Origin: Adhaeribacter soli
GTDB taxonomy: Bacteria; Bacteroidota; Bacteroidia; Cytophagales; Hymenobacteraceae
Reading direction: 5' to 3'
Length of the DNA: 64,000 nt
NCBI RefSeq assembly: GCF_008727925.1
Contig: NZ_VTWT01000003.1
Span: forward strand, 453,547 to 517,546
Part shown: positions 15,694 to 24,321 of the stretch, piece after piece
Numbering within the stretch: the first letter of the stretch is position 1
Layout: each line of letters opens with the position of its first letter
Notes under the pieces: generated by a model
Told to the model about the DNA's origin: nothing
The model's input: only the letters and a program-made list of their open reading frames with translations
Database searches by the model: none
Position numbers and translations under genes: made by a program

Positions 15694-17655
15694 ATGGGTG
15701 TGCGTAAATTATTCCCGGTATTTTGTATTGTTTTTTTTGGCTATTTATCGATGCCAGGCGTTTTTGCGCAAGAAAAGCAAGGTGCTAATTGGTTTTTTGC
15801 GGGCAGGGTTCATCTGGATTTTAATGTGCCGAAACCGGTAGTAACTAATTTTTCATTTATTAAGGTAGACAGCCTGGCCACGGGCATTGCCGGGGCAGCA
15901 GCCATTAGCGATAAGAACGGGGATCCGCTTTTTTTTACCTCCGGAGGAAAAATTGCTACCCGGGAAAAGATAAACGGAGTCTATCAACCGATGGCTAACG
16001 GTAAATTTTTTTCGGGGAAAGTTCCTGACCTTCTTTATTCCGAAATGATCGTGCAAAGCCCGGGCGATTCAAACCTGTATTATTTGTTTTTTACCAAGTT
16101 TGAAAGGGCGATCAGTACAAGCGTAGATCTCTACCAATTGCAGGTAGATATGCGGTTGAATAATGGTTACGGCGATGTAGTGCCTAATTCTCTGCAACTC
16201 GTAAGGAAAAAAGTAAGTCCGTATAACCTTACTGCTTTCCTGCACCACAATAACCGCGATACCTGGGTTAGCGCTGCTAATTCGGTTCCGGGTGCCGGGG
16301 TAAGCGATACTATTTTCAATTATTTGGTTACTCCAACGGGTATTTTGCCACCGGTTAAAACGAAAGTAACCACGCCCTTTAGTAGCTCGCGGATGAAAGC
16401 ATCGCCAAATAGTGAAATGTTTGTAGTGGTCGCTTACAAATTAATTGCAGGCCAGCGAGTTCAGCACCTGGAGCTTTATGATTTTAACCGAACCACAGGC
16501 GTACCCACCCTTCGGTTTTCATTTCCAACCCCCAGCCTCGATTACCAATTATTTTCTTTCGCGTTTTCACCAGATAATTCCAAGCTTTACGCGGGAAGCT
16601 CCGGGCATACAGGCCTGCCTAAAATTGCAACCGTTTACCAATATGACCTGGCGGCCGGAAATACTGCCCAGGTGCAACAATCGCAGAACATAGTTTATAA
16701 TAGTACTAATTTTTCGGGTGTTTACGATATGCAATTAGCTATTAACGGGAAGCTTTACCTGTATACCGAACCTGCATTTTTAGCGCAGATAAACTGTCCT
16801 GATTTTTATGGCCCGGCCTGTAACATTCAGGTAAACACGGTAGATCTTAACGGAAAAACCGAAGGGTATAGTTTACCAACCTTGAACCAGACCATTTTCC
16901 GGAACGCCGGTAAGTTGCAAGCGCAGGCCACCCGGCAAACGATCTGCGAAGGCGATACGGTGCAACTATCCGCTTATGGCGCAGGCGCAGACCACTTCAA
17001 ATGGAAACTGGCCAATGGCTTAATTCCCTCATCCGATACTTTAGTTAACCCGATCGTAAATCCAACTGAAACTACTACTTACATGGTAATTGGCAGCAGC
17101 ACCTGCCGCACCGATACGGCTTACGTAAAAGTAACGGTATTGCCTAAGCCCAAGCCTCTGTCAATATCAGGTCCGCTTCAGGTTCATACGTATGCCGAAA
17201 AGCAGGTTTATTCAGTAAAAGACCCAGTGCCGGGAAACAAGTTCGACTGGCAAATAAGCGGCGGCACAATAGAAAAGGGGCAGGGAAGCAGCAGCATTGA
17301 AGTGAATTGGGGAGCAGCCGGCGCCGGAAGCATTACCGTAACGGAAAGTAATGCCGCTGGCTGTAAATGGGGAAGTACAAGCCTGGAAGTGGAAATCTCC
17401 GGCGAACCTGATCTGATTATTTACAACATTATCACGCCAAACAACGACGGAAAGAACGATGCCTTTGTAATAGAGAACCTGAAGTGGTACCCGCAAAACG
17501 AGCTCCGCATTTTTAACCGCTGGGGCATGGAGGTTTACCAGAGCAAAAATTATCGCAACAACTGGAAGGCTGAAAAGGTAAGCTCCGGAATTTATTACTA
17601 CCTCTTTATTACCCAAGGAAAAACCTGGAAAGGCTGGGTGGAAGTGGTAAAATAA
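15694..17655 (+). CDS. T9SS type B cargo protein, array paralogue 2
   Basis: A 653-aa paralogue with an ATG start and a signal peptide ending MPGVFAQ. The propeller-like half has diverged clearly from its neighbours, with its own insertions (VPGAGVSDTIF; KLIAGQRVQHLEL). The last 210 residues are nearly identical to those of paralogue 5. At the DNA level 17030-17400 matches 23591-23961 with only a handful of differences, much closer than the rest of the gene. This points to recent gene conversion or unequal crossing over. Domain order is as in paralogue 1: propeller, two Ig/PKD-like domains, type B sorting domain (NNDGKNDAFVIENLKWYPQ). Confidence 0.85.
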   Translation: MGVRKLFPVFCIVFFGYLSMPGVFAQEKQGANWFFAGRVHLDFNVPKPVVTNFSFIKVDSLATGIAGAAAISDKNGDPLFFTSGGKIATREKINGVYQPMANGKFFSGKVPDLLYSEMIVQSPGDSNLYYLFFTKFERAISTSVDLYQLQVDMRLNNGYGDVVPNSLQLVRKKVSPYNLTAFLHHNNRDTWVSAANSVPGAGVSDTIFNYLVTPTGILPPVKTKVTTPFSSSRMKASPNSEMFVVVAYKLIAGQRVQHLELYDFNRTTGVPTLRFSFPTPSLDYQLFSFAFSPDNSKLYAGSSGHTGLPKIATVYQYDLAAGNTAQVQQSQNIVYNSTNFSGVYDMQLAINGKLYLYTEPAFLAQINCPDFYGPACNIQVNTVDLNGKTEGYSLPTLNQTIFRNAGKLQAQATRQTICEGDTVQLSAYGAGADHFKWKLANGLIPSSDTLVNPIVNPTETTTYMVIGSSTCRTDTAYVKVTVLPKPKPLSISGPLQVHTYAEKQVYSVKDPVPGNKFDWQISGGTIEKGQGSSSIEVNWGAAGAGSITVTESNAAGCKWGSTSLEVEISGEPDLIIYNIITPNNDGKNDAFVIENLKWYPQNELRIFNRWGMEVYQSKNYRNNWKAEKVSSGIYYYLFITQGKTWKGWVEVVK

Positions 17656-17711
17656 TGCCTGCCGAGAAGCTGCATTTATGCATCTTTTAAGCCCAAAATC
17701 CTACCATTTTT

Positions 17712-17752
17712 AAAGCACAGTTTGCAACAGCAGGCTGTGCTTTTTCTTTTTG
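17712..17752 (+). terminator. terminator after array paralogue 2
   Basis: Stem AAAGCACAG (17712-17720) with CTGTGCTTT (17735-17743) and a T-rich tail. The hairpin is identical to the one after rlmN. Confidence 0.85.
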
Positions 17753-17836
17753 TCAGGAGATAAACGCTTTAAAGCTGCTGTCGCCAGCACAAACATTTTC
17801 TGGTTTAAACAGAACGAGTTTGCAACTTTTATCTGG

Positions 17837-17867
17837 TTTTTGTTATCATTACAGTTGAATAGCCTTT
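17837..17867 (+). promoter_or_regulatory. conserved upstream block of paralogue 3
   Basis: TTTTTG (17837-17842), 17 bp, then TAGCCTTT (17860-17867). The block TTTTTGTTATCATTACAGTT is conserved before paralogues 3, 4 and 5, so it is probably their promoter, though the -7 match is imperfect. Confidence 0.5.
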
Positions 17868-17889
17868 CTGAAATTTAATTCTGAAGAAA

Positions 17890-19818
17890 TTGATTACGCT
17901 CAACCTGCTCCGCTTACTACTTGTTTTTAGTTGCTTTATTTTTATTGTCCAGAATTCCTATGGCCAGTTTAAAGAAGGCGCTAACTGGCTATTTGGCACT
18001 AAAATTCATCTGGATTTTAATAGCCCGAAGACAAAGGTAGATTCCTTTTTCTTTAACAGTACAGTAGCCGTAGGTGTTGCTACTATAAGCGATAAAAATG
18101 GCAACCTCCTCTTTTTTAGTTCCAATGGCCGGGTCGCTACGCGGCAAAAAGTAAATGGCGCCTATAAAGAAATGCCGAACGGAGATTTAGTTTCCGCAAC
18201 ACCAAACCAAGGCACTTGGGCAGAGATGATCGTACAAAGTCCGGCAGATTCCAATATTTACTACCTGTTTTATACTACCGGAGATTTACAGTTGCCTATT
18301 CCTTACCCGGCATTGTTTTGCGTACAGATCGATATGCGGTTGAATAATGGATACGGCGATGTGGTGCCTGGGTCAAAGCATTTATTAAGAAGAAACGCAG
18401 GAAATTTTAAGCTTACCGCTTTATTGCATAGTAACAATCGCGATACCTGGATTCTGGCCCCCAATTACACGAACGATAGTATTTCCGCTTTTTTATTAAC
18501 TTCAGGTGGCATAATGGCAGGGGTAACCACCAAATCTGCCAAACCCCTAAGTTATATTAGCCGGATGAAAGCATCGCCCAACAGCGAAATGCTGGTAATA
18601 GGAGGCTATAACCCCCATGGGGCAGTAGAAAGCCTAGAGGTGTTTGATTTTAACCGTACCACCGGAGTGCCAACCCATAAATATTCACTCCCTTCTCCAG
18701 ATTCCAGATACCCTTTCTTTTCGTATGCTTTTTCACCCGATAATTCCAAGCTCTATACCGGTACCATCGGAGATGCCACTAATCCCCTGAATGCGACTTT
18801 ATTTCAGTACGACCTGGCAGCCGGGAGTGCTTTACAGATAGAGCAATCCAGAAACGTTATTTTTAACAGAGCCAATTATTCAGGAATATTTGATATCCAA
18901 CTGGCTATAGACGGTAAGCTGTATCTTTTAATAGATAGTGCCTACTTAAGCCAGATTAGCTGCCCAAACTTTTATGGCGCCGCTAGCCGGTTCAAACTTA
19001 AAGGTGTAAAGCTAACTGCAGTTTCTGGAGGCGGAACCCTGCCAGCCCTAAACCAGACTATTTTCCGGAATGCCGATAAATTACAGGCCCAGGCGTACCG
19101 GAATACGATCTGCGAAGGTGATACAGTGCAGCTATCCGCTTATGGCGCAGGCGCAGAGCAGTTCCGGTGGAAACCGGCCAATGGCTTAATTTCTCCTGCC
19201 GATACATCAGCCAACCCAGTAGTAAATCCAACCTCCACCACTACTTACAAGGTAATTGGCAGCAGCACTTGCCGCACCGATACGGCTTACGTGAAAGTAA
19301 CCGTACTGCCCAAACCCAAGCCATTGGTAATGTCGGGATCGCAGCAGGTTCATACGTTTGCAGAAAAACAGCAGTACCTGGTGCACAATCAAACTGCCGG
19401 GAATAGTTACTATTGGGAAGTTACTGGCGGAACGATAGCATCCGGGCAAGGACAAGCCAGCATTTTAGTTAATTGGGGAGATGAAGGTGCCGGAGTTGTC
19501 AGCGTAACGGAGAGCAATGCTGCCGGCTGCAAGCGAGTGACAAAGTTGCCCGTCCAGATCTCCGGCGAACCCGACCTGATCATTTACAATATCCTCACGC
19601 CCAACAACGATGGAAAGAACGATGCCTTTGTAATAGAGAACCTGAAGTGGTACCCGCAAAATGAGCTTCGCATTTTTAACCGCTGGGGCAAGGAAGTTTA
19701 CCAGAGCAAGAACTACCTCAACAACTGGAAGGCGGAAAAGGTAAGCGCCGGAATCTATTACTACCTCTTTACTGTCAACGGGAAAGCCTGGAAAGGTTGG
19801 GTAGAAGTAGTGAAGTAA
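17890..19818 (+). CDS. T9SS type B cargo protein, array paralogue 3 (TTG start)
   Basis: A 642-aa paralogue that starts at TTG (MITLNLLRLLLVFSC). The same TTG and context are kept in paralogues 4 and 5, and no ATG lies nearby. The signal peptide ends near NSYGQ, followed by FKEGANWLFG. The propeller-like half and first Ig/PKD-like domain (TICEGDTVQLSAYGAGAEQF) follow the family. The second Ig/PKD-like domain differs strongly from paralogues 1, 2 and 5 (QQVHTFAEKQQYLVHNQTAG). The type B sorting domain (LTPNNDGKNDAF) is again almost identical. So the array mixes a conserved secretion tail with variable front parts. Confidence 0.84.
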   Translation: MITLNLLRLLLVFSCFIFIVQNSYGQFKEGANWLFGTKIHLDFNSPKTKVDSFFFNSTVAVGVATISDKNGNLLFFSSNGRVATRQKVNGAYKEMPNGDLVSATPNQGTWAEMIVQSPADSNIYYLFYTTGDLQLPIPYPALFCVQIDMRLNNGYGDVVPGSKHLLRRNAGNFKLTALLHSNNRDTWILAPNYTNDSISAFLLTSGGIMAGVTTKSAKPLSYISRMKASPNSEMLVIGGYNPHGAVESLEVFDFNRTTGVPTHKYSLPSPDSRYPFFSYAFSPDNSKLYTGTIGDATNPLNATLFQYDLAAGSALQIEQSRNVIFNRANYSGIFDIQLAIDGKLYLLIDSAYLSQISCPNFYGAASRFKLKGVKLTAVSGGGTLPALNQTIFRNADKLQAQAYRNTICEGDTVQLSAYGAGAEQFRWKPANGLISPADTSANPVVNPTSTTTYKVIGSSTCRTDTAYVKVTVLPKPKPLVMSGSQQVHTFAEKQQYLVHNQTAGNSYYWEVTGGTIASGQGQASILVNWGDEGAGVVSVTESNAAGCKRVTKLPVQISGEPDLIIYNILTPNNDGKNDAFVIENLKWYPQNELRIFNRWGKEVYQSKNYLNNWKAEKVSAGIYYYLFTVNGKAWKGWVEVVK

Positions 19819-19873
19819 TACCGACCAGAGAGCAGCGTTAATGCATCTTTTAAGCCCCAAACCCTACCACTAT

Positions 19874-19912
19874 AAAGCACAATTTGCAACAACAGGTTGT
19901 GCTTTTTTTTGC
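19874..19912 (+). terminator. terminator after array paralogue 3, with a covarying stem
   Basis: Stem AAAGCACAA (19874-19882) with TTGTGCTTT (19897-19905) and eight Ts. Compared with the copies after rlmN and paralogue 2, one G-C pair has become A-T on both arms, so the fold is kept. Confidence 0.85.
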
Positions 19913-19996
19913 CAGGATTAATGCTTTGTAGCAGCTATCGGAAGAGCAAACATTCTTTCTTTTTTTTAACAGAATCCGTTTGACACTTTTATCTGA

Positions 19997-20027
19997 TTTT
20001 TGTTATCATTACAGTTGAATACCTTTT
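19997..20027 (+). promoter_or_regulatory. conserved upstream block of paralogue 4
   Basis: TTTTTG (19997-20002), 17 bp, then TACCTTTT (20020-20027), one base from TAnnTTTG. It is the clearest of the three homologous upstream blocks. Confidence 0.55.
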
Positions 20028-20050
20028 CTGGAATTTAAACCTGAAGAAAA

Positions 20051-22045
20051 TTGATTTCACCCCGACTGCTCCGGATTCTGCTTGGTTGCACCTGCTTTAT
20101 TTTAATTGCTCAAAACTCTTTTGCTCAGTTTAAAGAAGGCTCAAATTGGATGTTCGGCACTAAATTTCACCTGGATTTTAATTACCCGAAGCCTACCGTA
20201 AATACCTTTTCTTATCTCGATACAAATGCAATTGGTGTGGCTTCGATCAGCGATAAAACCGGGAACCTGCTTTTCTTTAGCTCGGGCGGGCATGTGGCTA
20301 CCCGGCAAAAAGTAAACGGAACCTACCAGGAAATGCCCAATGGTGATCTAACTGCCAGTTTTTTTTACCAATCAGGTACAACGGCTGAAATGATCGTGCA
20401 AAGCCCGGCTGATTCCAATGTTTACTATCTTTTCTATACTGTGCTTGTAACTGATTCAACGAATTATGCCTTAGATGGATGCAACCTTTATAGTGTTCAG
20501 ATTAATATGCGGCTGAATAACGGCTACGGCGATGTAGTGCCTAATTCGCGGCAGTTAGTAAGAAAGAACGTAAATGGCGGGAGACTTACAGCCTTATTGC
20601 ACAGCAATAACCGCGATACCTGGGTACTGTGCCAGGGTGGTTCTTTTCCCAAAAATGATAGCCTTTCAGCTCATTTAGTAACTCCTAACGGTATTATGCC
20701 GGCTGTAAAAAGCAAACCGGCAAAGCCCTTAGGGATATTTAGCCGGATGAAAGCATCTCCAAACAGCGAAATGTTTGTGGTACTTGGTGAAGAAACTCAG
20801 CAAGGTACCCTCATTGATCCAGCCTTAGAAGTGTTTGATTTCAATCGTAGTACCGGGGTGCCTAGCCACAAGTATTCCCTGCCACCAACTGATTTCTGGT
20901 ACCCGATGGCCAGTTTTGCTTTTTCGCCCGATAATTCAAAGCTTTATGTTGGTACAAGCTCATTTGTACAAATATCCCCTAATACCACTTTATACCAGTT
21001 CGACCTAGCTGCCGGCAATGCCGCCCAGGTGCAGCAGTCCAGGAATGTTATTTACCATACTACCGATTATACCGGAGTACTGGATATGCAACTGGCAATT
21101 GATGGTAAGGTGTATTTATTAATCGATGGGTATAATAAAAGCAATATTGCCGGGTATAAGAATCAGTATTTAAGTAAGATCAACTGCCTCAATTCTTATG
21201 GCCCTGCCTGCCGGTTTCAATTTCAGGGCATTAACCTGAAAGCAGTGAATGGCGGCCCGGCTTTGCCTGCCCTAAACCAAACCATTTTCCGGAATGCCGG
21301 TAAATTACAGGCACAAGCTTACCGCAACGTGATCTGCGAAGGCGATTCGGTACAGCTGTCTGCCTACGGCGCAGGTGCCGAGCAGTTCAAATGGAAACCG
21401 GCTAACGGTCTAACTTCACCTGCCGATACGCTGGCCAGCCCGGTAGTAAATCCAACTGCCACCACTACTTACATGGTAATCGGCAGCAGCGTTTGCCGCT
21501 CCGATACAGCTTACGTGAAAGTAACGGTGCTGCCGAAGCTCCCGGGCGTTTCTATTTCCGGTCCGGTTCAGGTTCACTCGCTTTCCGAAAGGCAGGAATA
21601 TTATGTGTTGAACCCGGCAGCGGGCAGTGCATTTAACTGGCAGGTAAACGGCGGCGAAATAGCAGAAGGCCAGGGAACAAACCGTATTCGGGTAAACTGG
21701 GGCGTTGCGGGCGTTGGTAGCGTGAGCGTGGCAGAGATCCCGGCAACAGGCTGCAGCGGCCAAAGAACCCGTTTAACTGTAGCGCTTTTGGATGGACCGG
21801 CCCCTGTAATCTACAACATCATCACGCCAAACAACGACGGTAAGAACGATGCCTTTGTGATCGTGAACCTGGAGTGGTACCCGCAAAACGAGCTCCGCAT
21901 CTATAACCGCTGGGGCATGGAAGTTTACCATAGCAAGAATTACTTCAACAACTGGAGAGGGGAGAAGGTAAGTTCAGGAATTTACTACTACCTCTTTACG
22001 GCCAACGGAAAAACCTGGAAAGGTTGGGTGGAAGTAGTGAAGTAA
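20051..22045 (+). CDS. T9SS type B cargo protein, array paralogue 4 (TTG start)
   Basis: The longest member (664 aa). An in-frame TGA at 20042-20044 leaves TTG at 20051 as the first usable start. The signal peptide ends NSFAQ. It carries extra loops in the propeller-like part (VLVTDSTNYALDGCN; DGYNKSNIAGYKNQYLSKI). The second Ig/PKD-like domain is the most divergent of the set (VHSLSERQEYYVLNPAAGS; PATGCSGQRTRL), and its junction to the sorting domain reads LLDGPAPVIYN instead of SGEPDLIIYN. The type B tail itself is conserved (NNDGKNDAFVI, ELRIYNRWG). It is the copy least touched by homogenisation. Confidence 0.84.
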   Translation: MISPRLLRILLGCTCFILIAQNSFAQFKEGSNWMFGTKFHLDFNYPKPTVNTFSYLDTNAIGVASISDKTGNLLFFSSGGHVATRQKVNGTYQEMPNGDLTASFFYQSGTTAEMIVQSPADSNVYYLFYTVLVTDSTNYALDGCNLYSVQINMRLNNGYGDVVPNSRQLVRKNVNGGRLTALLHSNNRDTWVLCQGGSFPKNDSLSAHLVTPNGIMPAVKSKPAKPLGIFSRMKASPNSEMFVVLGEETQQGTLIDPALEVFDFNRSTGVPSHKYSLPPTDFWYPMASFAFSPDNSKLYVGTSSFVQISPNTTLYQFDLAAGNAAQVQQSRNVIYHTTDYTGVLDMQLAIDGKVYLLIDGYNKSNIAGYKNQYLSKINCLNSYGPACRFQFQGINLKAVNGGPALPALNQTIFRNAGKLQAQAYRNVICEGDSVQLSAYGAGAEQFKWKPANGLTSPADTLASPVVNPTATTTYMVIGSSVCRSDTAYVKVTVLPKLPGVSISGPVQVHSLSERQEYYVLNPAAGSAFNWQVNGGEIAEGQGTNRIRVNWGVAGVGSVSVAEIPATGCSGQRTRLTVALLDGPAPVIYNIITPNNDGKNDAFVIVNLEWYPQNELRIYNRWGMEVYHSKNYFNNWRGEKVSSGIYYYLFTANGKTWKGWVEVVK

Positions 22046-22100
22046 TACCTGCCAGGAAGCGGCATTTCTGCACCTTTTAAGCCCAAAATCCTACCAATAT

Positions 22101-22138
22101 AAAACACAATTTGCAACAGCAGGCTGTGCCTTTTTTTT
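22101..22138 (+). terminator. degenerate terminator after array paralogue 4
   Basis: The position and flanks match the other array terminators, but the stem is broken (AAAACACA against TGTGCCTTTT, with a bulge). A T run of eight follows. Termination may be leaky. Confidence 0.5.
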
Positions 22139-22221
22139 GCCAGGATTAATGCTTTGTAGCAGCTAGCGGCAGAACGAACATTCTTTCGGTTTAACAGAGT
22201 CAGTTTGCAACTTTTATCTGA

Positions 22222-22252
22222 TTTTTGTTATCATTACAGTTAAATAGCCTTT
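22222..22252 (+). promoter_or_regulatory. conserved upstream block of paralogue 5
   Basis: TTTTTG (22222-22227), 17 bp, TAGCCTTT (22245-22252). Arrangement and spacing are as before paralogue 3. Confidence 0.5.
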
Positions 22253-22275
22253 CTGAAATTAAATCCTGAAGAGAA

Positions 22276-24216
22276 TTGATTACGCTCAACCTGCCCCGGA
22301 TCCTGCTCGGTTTTATCTGCTTTATTTTTGCTGGTTATATTTCCTTTGCGCAGCAGAAAGAAGGAGCCAATTGGATAATGGGGAATTCACCCTACCAGTT
22401 GAGGCTTGATTTTAACGGAAAGAATCCGGCCCTTTCTTCTGTTACATTTCTGAATAACCAGTTCCATGGTTTTGGGGTTTCAACCATAAGCGACAGGAAC
22501 GGCCAATTGCTTTTTTTTAGTTACCAGGGTAACGTTGGCAGCCGGCAAATAGTAAATGGCGCTTACCTGCAGATGCCGCACGGCGATCTTTTAGCAGATT
22601 TGCCTACCAGAGCTTCTTTTGCTGATATGATTGTAAAAAGCCCTGCTGACTCGAACATTTATTACCTTTTTTTTATAGATGGAATAAAGAATAGCTGGCC
22701 ATCTGTCAGTCCCAATCTGTATCAGGTGCAGATAGATATGCGCCTGAATAATGGTTTTGGCGATGTAGTGCCAAATTCCAGGCAATTACTAAAACGGAAC
22801 GTAAGCGCAATGAAGCTAACCGCTTTAATGCATAGCAATAACCGCGATACCTGGGTACTAGCTTTAACCAATAAATGTGATACTGCCATTGCTTATCAGG
22901 TAAATTCTGCAGGCATTCAGGCACCGGTGTTAACCAGAATTACAACGCCGCTCGACACTCAGAGTAAGCTGAAGGCATCTTTAAACAGCGAAATGGTTGC
23001 CGTAAATGGACTGCAGGGAGTAAATCCAACCGTAGTGCTTTTCGATTTTAATCGAACCACCGGTGTGCCTACGTATCGATATTCCCTGGCTTCGGCAAGT
23101 GGCTTGTATCCGTTATTTTCCTTTGCCTTTTCGCCCGATAATTCAAAATTATATGCCGGTACCGTAGGTCATAACGGCTATCCCTACAATGGAACCATAT
23201 TTCAGTTCGATCTCGCATTAGGTAATGCTGCGCAGGTGCAGCAATCCCGCAATATTGTTTTTCAAAATGATTCGGCAGCAATTGGAGATATCCAAATAGG
23301 AATAGATGGAAAGCTTTATTTTACGGGAATTGGAAAGTATTTAAGCGAGATCAGCTGTCCGAATTTTTATGGTACTGCCTCTAAGGTTAAGTATAAGGCA
23401 ATACCTATAAATAGCTATGCAGGTGTTGTCTCGCTACCTACTCTAAACCAAACCATTTTCCGGAATGCCGATAAATTGCAGGCACAGGCTTACCGCAACG
23501 TAATCTGCGAGGGTGATTCGGTGCAGCTGTCCGCCTATGGAGCGGGAGCGGAACAGTTCAAATGGAAACCAGCCAATGGCTTAATTCCTTTATCCGATAC
23601 TTTAGTTAACCCGATCGTAAATCCAACTGAAACTACTACTTACATGGTAATTGGCAGCAGCACCTGCCGCACCGATACGGCTTACGTAAAAGTAACGGTA
23701 TTGCCTAAGCCCAAGCCTCTGTCAATATCAGGTCCGCTTCAGGTTCATACGTATGCCGAAAAGCAGGTTTATTCAGTAAAAGACCCAGTGCCGGGAAACA
23801 AGTTCGACTGGCAAATAAGCGGCGGCACAATAGAAAAGGGGCAGGGAAGCAGCCGCATTGAAGTGAATTGGGGAGCAGCCGGCACCGGAAGCATTACCGT
23901 AACGGAAAGTAATGCCGCTGGCTGTAAATGGGGAAGTGCAAGCCTGGAAGTGGAAATCTCCGGCGAGCCTGATCTAATTATCTACAACATTATCACGCCA
24001 AACAACGACGGAAAGAACGATGCTTTTGTAATTGAGAACCTGAAGTGGTACCCGCAGCATGAGCTCCGCATTTTTAACCGCTGGGGCGTGGAAGTTTACC
24101 AAACTAAGAATTATCTCAACAACTGGAAGGCGGAAAATATAAGCTCCGGAATTTATTACTACTTCTTTACTGCTCAAGGAAAAGCCTGGAAAGGTTGGGT
24201 GGAAGTAGTGAAGTAA
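22276..24216 (+). CDS. T9SS type B cargo protein, array paralogue 5 (TTG start)
   Basis: A 646-aa paralogue. An in-frame TGA at 22267-22269 forces the start to TTG at 22276 (MITLNLPRILLGF). The signal peptide ends YISFAQQ. Its front half is unusual (NWIMGNSPYQLRLDFNG; PTVVLFDFNRTTG). The end of the propeller is shorter, and the last 210 residues match paralogue 2 almost exactly. The 3' flank (TTTCTTCCTGAAAACATACT) resembles that of paralogue 1, not those of its immediate neighbours. The gene ends the array and faces a converging gene across a strong terminator. Confidence 0.84.
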   Translation: MITLNLPRILLGFICFIFAGYISFAQQKEGANWIMGNSPYQLRLDFNGKNPALSSVTFLNNQFHGFGVSTISDRNGQLLFFSYQGNVGSRQIVNGAYLQMPHGDLLADLPTRASFADMIVKSPADSNIYYLFFIDGIKNSWPSVSPNLYQVQIDMRLNNGFGDVVPNSRQLLKRNVSAMKLTALMHSNNRDTWVLALTNKCDTAIAYQVNSAGIQAPVLTRITTPLDTQSKLKASLNSEMVAVNGLQGVNPTVVLFDFNRTTGVPTYRYSLASASGLYPLFSFAFSPDNSKLYAGTVGHNGYPYNGTIFQFDLALGNAAQVQQSRNIVFQNDSAAIGDIQIGIDGKLYFTGIGKYLSEISCPNFYGTASKVKYKAIPINSYAGVVSLPTLNQTIFRNADKLQAQAYRNVICEGDSVQLSAYGAGAEQFKWKPANGLIPLSDTLVNPIVNPTETTTYMVIGSSTCRTDTAYVKVTVLPKPKPLSISGPLQVHTYAEKQVYSVKDPVPGNKFDWQISGGTIEKGQGSSRIEVNWGAAGTGSITVTESNAAGCKWGSASLEVEISGEPDLIIYNIITPNNDGKNDAFVIENLKWYPQHELRIFNRWGVEVYQTKNYLNNWKAENISSGIYYYFFTAQGKAWKGWVEVVK

Positions 24217-24283
24217 ATATTTCTTCCTGAAAACATACTCTTACTTTTTAGCTGAAAAGAGTAGCATTTTCAGGCTAAAAACC

Positions 24284-24320
24284 AAAGCCGGAAACTACGC
24301 TTGTAGTTTCCGGCTTTTTG
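24284..24320. terminator. bidirectional terminator closing the array
   Basis: A perfect 15-bp stem (AAAGCCGGAAACTAC at 24284-24298 and its complement at 24303-24317) with a GCTT loop. It serves paralogue 5 and the converging barrel-protein gene. Confidence 0.92.
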
Positions 24321-24321
24321 T

